Assembly (NCBI GenBank): GCA_902470065.1 | Contig: CABRFA010000005.1 | Location: 3,745 to 67,744, forward strand | DNA: 64,000 bases | Direction of reading: 5' to 3' | Origin: an uncultured Collinsella sp. | GTDB taxonomy: Bacteria > Actinomycetota > Coriobacteriia > Coriobacteriales > Coriobacteriaceae | Shown here: piece after piece, positions 50,703-57,966 of the stretch | Numbering within the stretch: the stretch's first letter is position 1 | How the letters are laid out: each line of letters begins with the position of its first letter | Made by a program: the position numbers and the translations under genes | Notes under the pieces: model-generated | The model's database searches: none | Seen by the model: the letters and a program-made list of their open reading frames with translations, nothing else | What the model was told of the DNA's origin: nothing

Positions 50703-53533
50703 TGGCTGCCAAACTCATCGATCTTTCCTTTACGCTCAACGGCCGCAAGGTCAAGGTTCAGATTGCCCCCGACACCATGCTCTTTGCGCTGCTGCGCGAG
50801 CAGGGCTGCGCGTCGGTGCGCTGCGCCTGCGAGACCACCAACTGCGGTCTGTGCACGGTGTGGCTCGACGGCGACCCGGTGCTGAGCTGCTCGGTTCCCG
50901 CCGCTCGCGTCGAGGGCCGCTCCATCACCACGCTCGAGGGCCTTAAGGCCGAGTCCGAGGCGCTCGCCCGTGCGATGGCTGCCGAAGGCGCCGAGCAGTG
51001 CGGTTTTTGCGCCCCCGGTCTTATCATGAACGTGCTGGCGCTTGCCCGCGCCGCCAAGGAGGACCCGAGCCTCGTCGCCACGCGCGAGGAGCTCTCGCGC
51101 CAGCTCGCCGGCAACCTCTGCCGTTGCAGTGGCTACGAAAGCCAGCTGCGCGCCATTGTGCGCTTCCTCAACGAGTCCGGCGTGCAGGTTGGCTTTGAGA
51201 TGCCCGAGCTGCCCGTCAACGAGACGAGCTCCGACGGTGTCGCGTACAAGCAGATCACCAAGAAGCAGCCCAAGAAGGACTCGAAGGCCCTGCTCGAGGG
51301 TCGTCCCGTCTACACGGGCGACATGGTGCCCGCCGGCGCCCTGATCGTCAAACTCAAGCGCAGCCCCTATGCCCGCGCCAAGATCCGCTCCATCGATACG
51401 TCGCGCGCCCTGAAGGTGCCCGGCGTCGTGGGCGTCTACACCTACGAGGACGTGCCCAAGCGCCGCTTTACCATCGCCGGCCAGAGCTATCCGCAGCCGA
51501 GTCCCTACGACCGCCTGATTCTCGAGAACCTCGTCCGTTACCAAAACGAGGAGGTGGCGATCGTCGCCGCCGAGACCGAGGAGGCTGCCGACAAGGCGCT
51601 CAAGCTCATCAAGGTCGACTACGAGGTGCTCGAGCCCCTGCTCGACTTTACCCAGGCACTCGATAACGACATCGTGGTCCACCCCGAGGGCGACGTGACC
51701 TTTATGTTCCCGCAGGGCGGCGACGTTCCGCGCAACCTGGTGTGCAGCGGTACCAGCGATTTTGGCAACCTTGACGAGGCCTTCGCCCAGAGCGACATCG
51801 TCTTTGAGCGCACCTACACCAGCCAGGCCACCCAGACCGCGCCCATGGAAACCTTCCGCGCCTTCGCGACGACCGATGCGTTCGGGCGTATCTCGGTGAC
51901 CACCTCTACGCAGGTACCCTTCCACGTGCGCCGCATGGTCGCTCAGTCGCTCGACATTCCGCAGTCGCAGGTGCAGGTCATTAAGCCGCGCATCGGCGGC
52001 GGCTTTGGCTCCAAGCAGACGGGCTGCTGCGAGATCTTCGTGGCGTTTGTCACCCAGCAGACCGGCCGTCCGAGCTATTGCTGCTACACCCGCGAGGAGA
52101 CCATCACCGCGGGCAACTCGCGCCACCAGATGCAGATGACCGTTAAGCTGGGCGCCATGAACGACGGCACCATCACGGCCATCGACCTGCATACGCTGTC
52201 CAACGCCGGCGCGTATGGCGAGCATGCCACCACGACGATCGGCCTTTCGGGCCACAAGAGCCTGCCTATTTACAACCATGTGAAGGCGAGCCGCTTTAGC
52301 TGGGACGCCGTCTACACCAACACCAACCGCGGCGGCGCGTATCGCGGCTACGGTGCCACCCAGGGCCAGTTTGCCGTGGAGAGCGCCGTCAACGAGCTCG
52401 CCGACATGCTGCACATGGACCCCGCCGACCTGCGCCTTAAGAACATCGTGCGCGAGGGCGAGATCATGCCGCAGTATTACAACGAGAAACTCAACGCCTG
52501 CGCGCTCGACCGCTGCCTGCTACGCGCAATGGACATGATCGGTTGGCGCGACAAGCCACTAGCCGTCGACCTGGGCGACCGCGTGCGTGCTCTGGGCTGT
52601 GCGCTCACCATGCAGGGCTCGGGCATCTCCAATGTCGACATCGCCGGCATCGACATGCGCCTGGAAGAGGACGGCTTCATTACCATCGGCACCGGCGCCA
52701 CCGATAACGGCATGGGCGTCGACACGATCCTGGCGCAGATTGCCGCCGAGGAGCTGGGCGTGGAGAGCTCGCTGATCGTGGTGCGCGGCGTGGACACAGA
52801 TGTGTCGCCGTTCGACGCCGGCTCGTACGCGAGCTCGGGTACGTACGTGACGGGCCTTGCCGCCAAGAACGCCGCGACCGAGCTGCGCGAGAAGATTTGC
52901 GCCAAGGCCGCCCAGATGTGGGATGTGGACGCCACCGATGTGGTCTTCGATGGCCAGTACGTGCGCCTGTCCGACGAGCGTGCCGCGCGCGAGCAGAACC
53001 GCTACCTCACGCTGCGCGACTTTGCCAACCTGTGCGTCAAGAACATCGCGGGTGGCGACGCGCTCACCTCGCATGCCTCTGCCTGCCTGCCCGTTTCGCC
53101 CCCGCCGTTTATGGCCGGCATTGCCGAGGTCGAGGTCGACAAGGCCACCGGCAAGGTGACTGTGGTGGACTACGCGGCGGCCGTCGACTGCGGCACTGTG
53201 ATCAACGAGGCGCTCGCGCGCGTCCAGGCCGAGGGTGGCATTGCCCAGGGCATCGGTCACGCGCTCTACGAGATTGTCGAGCACGACGACCGCGGTCGCC
53301 TGCGCACCGGCAACTTTATGAGCTACAAGCTGCCCACGCGTCTGGATATCGGCAGTATTCGCGTGGCCTTTGAGCCGAGCTACGAGCCGACGGGCCCGTT
53401 TGGTGCCAAGTCGATCGGCGAGGTCGTCATCAACACGCCGCTCGCCGCCGTGGCCTCGGCCGTCGCACACGCCACCGGCCACCAGGTTCGCTCGCTGCCG
53501 ATCACGCCCGAGAAGGCCCTGCTGGGGGAGTAG
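50702..53533 (+). CDS. Molybdenum hydroxylase, fused [2Fe-2S] and Mo-binding subunits (XDH/aldehyde oxidase family)
   Basis: A 943-residue fusion. Residues 1-160 hold two [2Fe-2S] clusters: plant-type C43, C48, C51, C63, then QCGFCAPG and NLCRCSGY. From about residue 200 the large subunit follows: GRPVYTGDMVP, PRIGGGFGSKQ, GGAYRGYGATQGQF, MQGSGISN and the catalytic glutamate region GAKSIGEVVINTP. The substrate cannot be deduced; xanthine, another purine, nicotinate or an aldehyde are possible. In a genome with SelD, YedF and DUF3343 it may carry labile selenium, but the yqeB/yqeC markers are not in the window. ATG 50702 overlaps the FAD subunit stop. Confidence 0.9.
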   Translation: MAAKLIDLSFTLNGRKVKVQIAPDTMLFALLREQGCASVRCACETTNCGLCTVWLDGDPVLSCSVPAARVEGRSITTLEGLKAESEALARAMAAEGAEQCGFCAPGLIMNVLALARAAKEDPSLVATREELSRQLAGNLCRCSGYESQLRAIVRFLNESGVQVGFEMPELPVNETSSDGVAYKQITKKQPKKDSKALLEGRPVYTGDMVPAGALIVKLKRSPYARAKIRSIDTSRALKVPGVVGVYTYEDVPKRRFTIAGQSYPQPSPYDRLILENLVRYQNEEVAIVAAETEEAADKALKLIKVDYEVLEPLLDFTQALDNDIVVHPEGDVTFMFPQGGDVPRNLVCSGTSDFGNLDEAFAQSDIVFERTYTSQATQTAPMETFRAFATTDAFGRISVTTSTQVPFHVRRMVAQSLDIPQSQVQVIKPRIGGGFGSKQTGCCEIFVAFVTQQTGRPSYCCYTREETITAGNSRHQMQMTVKLGAMNDGTITAIDLHTLSNAGAYGEHATTTIGLSGHKSLPIYNHVKASRFSWDAVYTNTNRGGAYRGYGATQGQFAVESAVNELADMLHMDPADLRLKNIVREGEIMPQYYNEKLNACALDRCLLRAMDMIGWRDKPLAVDLGDRVRALGCALTMQGSGISNVDIAGIDMRLEEDGFITIGTGATDNGMGVDTILAQIAAEELGVESSLIVVRGVDTDVSPFDAGSYASSGTYVTGLAAKNAATELREKICAKAAQMWDVDATDVVFDGQYVRLSDERAAREQNRYLTLRDFANLCVKNIAGGDALTSHASACLPVSPPPFMAGIAEVEVDKATGKVTVVDYAAAVDCGTVINEALARVQAEGGIAQGIGHALYEIVEHDDRGRLRTGNFMSYKLPTRLDIGSIRVAFEPSYEPTGPFGAKSIGEVVINTPLAAVASAVAHATGHQVRSLPITPEKALLGE

Positions 53534-53574
53534 GCGAGGAGGCGCTGTATCCGCTCATTGCCTAGCCCGGGGGA

Positions 53575-53611
53575 ACTGCAGCCCACTTTTCAACTGAATT
53601 GTGGGCTGCAG
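53575..53611. repeat. CTGCAGCCCAC inverted repeat
   Basis: CTGCAGCCCAC (53575-53585) and GTGGGCTGCAG (53601-53611) are perfect arms around a 15-base AT-rich loop. Confidence 0.85.
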
Positions 53612-53770
53612 TTTCCGTTTGAGGCCCTTGGCGGAAAGTGCATCCCGGAATAGGGGCTCAAAACGGGTTGCAGTTTCCGGTTGATGGCTATAGCGGAAAT
53701 TGCATCCCATTCCGAGGCCCCAAGCCGGGACACGCTTTCCGGCGCATGGCCAGCACCGCCTGACTGCCGG
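53607..53770. repeat. Degenerate 62-bp tandem repeats
   Basis: Units at 53607-53668 and 53669-53730 share TGCAGTTTCCG, GCGGAAA and TGCATCCC at identical spacing; a third unit from 53731 (CACGCTTTCCGG...) is decayed. Within each unit TTTCCG and CGGAAA can pair. Confidence 0.7.
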
Positions 53771-53779
53771 GTCCCATCG

Positions 53780-53849
53780 AAGTTGCGGTGGAATAGGGGC
53801 TGTTTTGGAGGACTGGAGCCCCAAACAGTCCCTATTCCACCGCAACTTA
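53780..53849. repeat. 70-bp palindromic repeat, copy 5
   Basis: AAGTTGCGGTGGAATAGGGG pairs with CCCTATTCCACCGCAACTT. Compared with other copies, two arm positions differ and both are matched by changes in the opposite arm (GAATAGGG/CCCTATTC). Confidence 0.93.
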
Positions 53850-53964
53850 TGAGATGGGGCGGCGTGCTCTATTGGCTTGCACTCGTGGTGAGGTCGTGAG
53901 CTTGTAAAAGGTGTGCGTGCGCTTGCCGTTCGTATCTGCTATCATTCCTAGTCTGTGCGCTCAT

Positions 53965-54048
53965 GCGGGCGTGGCGGAATTGGTAGACGCGCCAGATTTA
54001 GGTTCTGGTGGGATTCCCGTGAAGGTTCGAGTCCTTTCGCCCGCACCA
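53965..54048 (+). tRNA. tRNA-Leu (anticodon TAG)
   Basis: GCGGGCG acceptor with CGCCCGC and encoded CCA. Anticodon arm CCAGA-TTTAGGT-TCTGG gives TAG; a class II variable arm and T-arm AAGGTTCGAGTCCTT follow. Confidence 0.96.
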
Positions 54049-54139
54049 ATGCACCTGCGTCGGCTCCCGCCGTCGCGACTCTTTGTTGCATAAAGGTACC
54101 AGCACCTCAGATAAGCTGGGCAGTATGAGGAGGAACGTG

Positions 54140-55438
54140 TTGAACATCACCGCTTCTGACGTCAAGGACGCCAAGCTCACCGCTACGGTCACCATCCCGG
54201 CCGCCGACGTCGACGCCGCGATCAAGAAGGCCTACAAGGACACCGCCAAGAAGTACCGCTTCCCGGGCTTCCGCGCCGGCAAGGCTCCCCGTCCGGTCAT
54301 CGACTCTGCTCTTGGCGCCGAGGCTACCCTCGCTCAGGCCACCAACGATCTGATCGCCGCCAACGAGCCCGTCGTCCTCAACGAGCTGGACATCGTCCCC
54401 ACCAAGAACGGTGACTACAAGGAGCTCGACCTCGCCAAGGATCACGAGGACTACACCTACACCGTCGAGTTCTCCCTGCGTCCCGCCGCTGAGCTCTCCT
54501 CCTTCGACGCTGTCGAGATCGAGATGCCCCCTGCGGAGGTCACCGAGTCCGAGATCAACAACCAGGTCGAGATGCTCCTCAACTACCGTGCCACCTTCGA
54601 GGACGTCGAGGGTCGCGCCGTCGAGGCCGAGGACTACGTCACCGTCGACCTCAAGGCCGTCGAGAACGCCGACAACTTTGCCGCCGAGGGCCGCATGCTC
54701 ATCGCCGGTAGCGACAGCAACCCCAAGGAGTTCAACGAGGCTCTGATCGGCGCTAACGTTGACGACGTTAAGACCGTCACCTGGACCGACGAGGTCGAGG
54801 AGGGCGAGGAGGCCGAGACCCACACCGTCGAGGTCACCGTCAAGGGCATCAAGGTCCGCAACACCCCCGAGCTCACCGACGAGCTCGTCAAGTCCGACTT
54901 TGGCTTCGACAGCATCGAGGCCATGCGCGACGCCATCAAGATCGAGATCGAGCAGGACAAGGCTTCTCGCCTCCCGGCCGAGAAGGAGAACCGTTGCGTC
55001 TCCGCTCTCGCCGAGCGCCTGCAGCTCGACGAGATGGATGCCGACTACGAGCAGTCCGTCTTTGAGGAGCTTGGCCAGAACTTCCTGTCCAACCTCGCTG
55101 CCCGCGGCATGACCCTGGACACCTGGCTGCCCGCTTCCGGTCTGACCATGGAGCAGTTCATCGGCGACCTGCACAAGCAGGCCAACGACGTTGCCCGTGA
55201 GTCCCTGGCTCTGGACGCCCTCGCCCGTGAGCTCAAGATCGAGGTCACCGAGGACGACATCAACGCCGAGTTCGAGAAGGCTGGCGTCAAGGACGTCGAG
55301 GCTTCCAAGGCCGAGTTCATCGCCGATGGCCGTATGCCTGCTGTCCGCGAGTCCATCCGTCGCTCCAAGGCCGTCGACCACCTGGTTGAGAACGCCAAGG
55401 TGACCGAGGTCGACGAGACCGCCAAGGACGCCGAGTAA
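54140..55438 (+). CDS. tig: Trigger factor
   Basis: A 432-residue ribosome-associated chaperone and peptidyl-prolyl isomerase. N-terminal domain with the ribosome-binding FPGFRAGKAPRPVI, FKBP-like middle domain (EDYVTVDLKAV...) and a highly charged C-terminal arm. Start: AGGAGG at 54128-54133 points to TTG 54140 (spacing 6); GTG 54137 and ATG 54125 are in frame. Precedes clpP-clpX as in many Gram-positive genomes. Confidence 0.93.
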   Translation: MNITASDVKDAKLTATVTIPAADVDAAIKKAYKDTAKKYRFPGFRAGKAPRPVIDSALGAEATLAQATNDLIAANEPVVLNELDIVPTKNGDYKELDLAKDHEDYTYTVEFSLRPAAELSSFDAVEIEMPPAEVTESEINNQVEMLLNYRATFEDVEGRAVEAEDYVTVDLKAVENADNFAAEGRMLIAGSDSNPKEFNEALIGANVDDVKTVTWTDEVEEGEEAETHTVEVTVKGIKVRNTPELTDELVKSDFGFDSIEAMRDAIKIEIEQDKASRLPAEKENRCVSALAERLQLDEMDADYEQSVFEELGQNFLSNLAARGMTLDTWLPASGLTMEQFIGDLHKQANDVARESLALDALARELKIEVTEDDINAEFEKAGVKDVEASKAEFIADGRMPAVRESIRRSKAVDHLVENAKVTEVDETAKDAE

Positions 55439-55600
55439 TTCTCGCCACCTTGCCCGCGAGCGCATGGGTGCGCCCGTGATGGGGTAAAGTTATACACCGG
55501 TTATCCGGTTGCTTCGTACGGTGCCAGCCAATGCATAGCATGCGGGCACCGTACGTTTATCTAGAACCACTATTGGTCCGTAAGAGAAATGGAGATGCGT

Positions 55601-56221
55601 ATGATCGCCAAGTTCGATTCCGCCCTCGTGCCATACGTTATCGAGCAGACGCCGCGCGGCGAGCGCAGCTACGATATCTATTCGCGCCTGCTCAACGACC
55701 GCATCATTTTCTTGGGCGAGGAGATTAACTCCGTCAGCGCCAACCTGGTCGTTGCCCAGCTGCTGCATCTTGAGAGCCAGGATGCCGAGAAGGATATCTC
55801 GCTCTACATCAATTCGCCCGGTGGCGAGGTCTACTCCGGCCTGGCGATTCTGGACACCATGAACTTCATCAAGCCGCAGGTCTCCACCATCTGCGTCGGT
55901 ATGGCCGCGTCCATGGCCGCTGTGCTGCTTTCGGCCGGCGCCAAGGGTAAGCGCTTCTGCCTGCCGCACTCCAAGGTCATGATTCACCAGCCCAGCGGCG
56001 GTGCCCAGGGTCAGCAGACCGAGATTGAGATCGTTGCCGAGGAGATCAAGAAGACTCGCCGCGAGCTCAACCAGATCCTGTCCGACGCCTCTGGCCAGCC
56101 TATCGAAAAGGTCCAGGCCGATACCGAGCGCGACAACTACCTGACCGCTTCTGAGGCCCTCGACTACGGTCTGATCGACCGTATCGTCACCTCGCGCGAT
56201 CTCGCCGCGAAGGACGCCTAG
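55601..56221 (+). CDS. clpP: ATP-dependent Clp protease proteolytic subunit
   Basis: A 206-residue serine protease. The catalytic triad is visible as S104 (GMAASMAAVLL), H129 (KVMIHQPSGG) and D178 (DTERDNY). ATG 55601 has GGAG six bases upstream; two earlier ATGs (55589, 55595) are less well placed. Its stop is one base before clpX. Confidence 0.96.
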   Translation: MIAKFDSALVPYVIEQTPRGERSYDIYSRLLNDRIIFLGEEINSVSANLVVAQLLHLESQDAEKDISLYINSPGGEVYSGLAILDTMNFIKPQVSTICVGMAASMAAVLLSAGAKGKRFCLPHSKVMIHQPSGGAQGQQTEIEIVAEEIKKTRRELNQILSDASGQPIEKVQADTERDNYLTASEALDYGLIDRIVTSRDLAAKDA

Positions 56222-56222
56222 G

Positions 56223-57629
56223 ATGGCAGGTAACATGCAGGACAACTTTGACGAGAACGGCAACCCCATCCGCTGCTCCTTTTGCGGAAAAGAGCAGGGC
56301 CAGGTCCGTCGCCTCGTAAAGGGTCCGACCAACATCTTTATCTGTGACGAGTGCGTCGCCGCCTGCTCCGAGATCCTTGAGGAGTCGCTGGCTTCGGACT
56401 TTATGGACGCTGCCCGCAACGGCAAGCTGCCGGGCTTCCTCAACGACCACGGCCAGGCTGCATCCCAGCCCGCCGTGGACCCCGAGACCGAGGGCTTTGA
56501 GCTCGAGGACGACCGCCAGGTCATCACGCACGTGCCGACGCCGCACGAGATCTATGACGAGCTTTCGGCCTATGTTATGGGTCAGGAGGACGCCAAGCGC
56601 GCCATGTCGGTGGCCGTGTACAACCACTATCGCCGCGTGATTGAGGGCGGCGCTGCGGTGTCTGCCTTTGATGACGACATGGGCTCGCAGTTCGACGACG
56701 ATATGGACGAGGTAGAGCTCGCCAAGTCTAACATCCTGCTGCTCGGTCCCACCGGCACCGGCAAGACCCTGCTCGCTCAGACGCTCGCGCGCATCCTCGA
56801 GGTGCCGTTTGCCATCGCCGATGCCACCGCGCTTACTGAGGCCGGTTACGTTGGCGAGGACGTGGAGAACATCCTGCTCAAGCTCATCAACGCCGCCGAT
56901 GGCGACATTGAGCGCGCTCAGGTGGGCATTATCTACGTGGACGAGATCGACAAGATCGCCCGCAAGGCCGAGAACCTCTCCATCACCCGCGATGTTTCGG
57001 GCGAGGGCGTTCAGCAGGCGCTGCTTAAGATTCTCGAGGGCACGGTGGCTAGCGTTCCGCCCACCGGCGGCCGTAAACATCCCCAGCAGGAGCTGCTGCA
57101 GATTGACACGACCAACATCCTGTTTATCTGCGGCGGAGCCTTTGTGGGCCTGGACAAGATCATCGCCGACCGCGTGGGCAACAAGGGTGTGGGCTTTAAC
57201 TCCGAGATTGCCGGCCCCACCTCGGTCGACGAGAACGACCTGCTGCGTCAGGTGCTCCCGCAGGACCTCAACGCCTTTGGCATGATTCCCGAGTTTGTGG
57301 GCCGTACGCCCGTTGTCACCCAGACGCAGGCGCTCGACGAGGACGACCTGGTGTCGATCCTGACTGAGCCCAAGAACGCCGTGGTGCGTCAGTACCGCAA
57401 GATGTTCCAGCTCGAGGACGTTGAGCTTGAGTTTGAGGATGCCGCCCTGCACGAGATCGCCCGCATGGCGCTCGCCCGCAAGACCGGCGCCCGCGGCCTG
57501 CGCTCCATCTGCGAGGACGTGCTGCAGCAGACGATGTTCGACCTCCCCAGCGAGGAGGGCGTTTCCAAGGTCGTCGTGACCGAAGCCTCCGTAAAGGGCG
57601 AAGAACAACCCCAGCGCATCTACGGGTAA
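56223..57629 (+). CDS. clpX: ATP-dependent Clp protease ATP-binding subunit ClpX
   Basis: A 468-residue AAA+ unfoldase. N-terminal zinc-binding domain with CSFCGKEQ and FICDECVAAC; Walker A GPTGTGKT, Walker B IIYVDEIDKI, and the sensor region FIEFVG-like MIPEFVGRTPV are seen. About 40 residues longer than E. coli ClpX because of an acidic insert after the zinc domain and another around residues 145-160. A second in-frame ATG at 56235 is possible. Cotranscribed with clpP. Confidence 0.96.
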   Translation: MAGNMQDNFDENGNPIRCSFCGKEQGQVRRLVKGPTNIFICDECVAACSEILEESLASDFMDAARNGKLPGFLNDHGQAASQPAVDPETEGFELEDDRQVITHVPTPHEIYDELSAYVMGQEDAKRAMSVAVYNHYRRVIEGGAAVSAFDDDMGSQFDDDMDEVELAKSNILLLGPTGTGKTLLAQTLARILEVPFAIADATALTEAGYVGEDVENILLKLINAADGDIERAQVGIIYVDEIDKIARKAENLSITRDVSGEGVQQALLKILEGTVASVPPTGGRKHPQQELLQIDTTNILFICGGAFVGLDKIIADRVGNKGVGFNSEIAGPTSVDENDLLRQVLPQDLNAFGMIPEFVGRTPVVTQTQALDEDDLVSILTEPKNAVVRQYRKMFQLEDVELEFEDAALHEIARMALARKTGARGLRSICEDVLQQTMFDLPSEEGVSKVVVTEASVKGEEQPQRIYG

Positions 57630-57643
57630 ATAGCTTGAATCCA

Positions 57644-57678
57644 GGCCCCGCGGCAACCACCGCGGGGCCTGCCATTTA
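57644..57678 (+). terminator. Terminator after clpX
   Basis: AGGCCCCGCGG (57644-57654) pairs with CCGCGGGGCCT (57661-57671); the T-tract (GCCATTT) is weak. Confidence 0.7.
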
Positions 57679-57758
57679 GGGACAGGTTTATTTTGGTCGG
57701 TTTTATATGGGCAAATGTCGTTTCCCCTGATAAAACCTACCAAAATAAACCTGTCCCT
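57679..57758. repeat. AGGGACAGGTTTATTTTGGT palindrome
   Basis: The left arm AGGGACAGGTTTATTTTGGT is matched by ACCAAAATAAACCTGTCCCT on the right, with GGTTTTAT/ATAAAACC extending inward. Confidence 0.9.
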
Positions 57759-57835
57759 TTTCGGCAGGTATGCCTGTGCTATTCTGTGAGATTGTCAAGT
57801 TAGTACCTTCAGACTGAAGTAATCGATACCTAAGG

Positions 57836-57945
57836 CGTGTCCGCCTGCTTGGTTTTCGTAGATTCCGCACGAGCCGAAGAGCACTTAATGTGCTCTTCGT
57901 GCGAGTCAGGACCTGACCGAGCGAAAACCAAGCATGCGGACACGC
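57836..57945. repeat. Long nested hairpin upstream of valS
   Basis: GGCGTGTCCGC, TGCTTGGTTTTCG pair with CGAAAACCAAGCA, GCGGACACGCC on the right; inside, CGCACGAG/CGTGCG and AGAGCAC-TTAA-TGTGCTCT. The core AGCACTTAATGTGCT is the reverse complement of the core of the hairpin after valS. Confidence 0.8.
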
Positions 57946-57966
57946 CGACGGGCAAGGGAGAGATAT

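Larger units (their letters stand above)
53534..53964. other. Repeat-rich intergenic region between Mo hydroxylase and tRNA-Leu
   Basis: Contains a perfect 11-bp inverted repeat (53575-53611), a three-unit 62-bp degenerate tandem array (53607-53770) and a 70-bp palindromic repeat (53780-53849). No gene visible. Confidence 0.7.
57630..57966. other. Intergenic region upstream of valS (terminator, palindrome, long hairpin)
   Basis: Contains the clpX terminator (57644-57671), an 80-bp palindrome (57679-57758) and a 110-bp hairpin (57836-57945). No T-box consensus (AGGGTGGNACCGCG) is present. TATTCT at 57780-57785 may be a -10 box for valS. Confidence 0.5.

Noticed and set aside
53607..53770. CRISPR array
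   Set aside because: Units are 62 bases, imperfect throughout, and lack invariant repeats with unique spacers; no cas genes.
57759..57966. T-box riboswitch ahead of valS
   Set aside because: The conserved AGGGTGGNACCGCG core is absent; the region is a nested hairpin instead.
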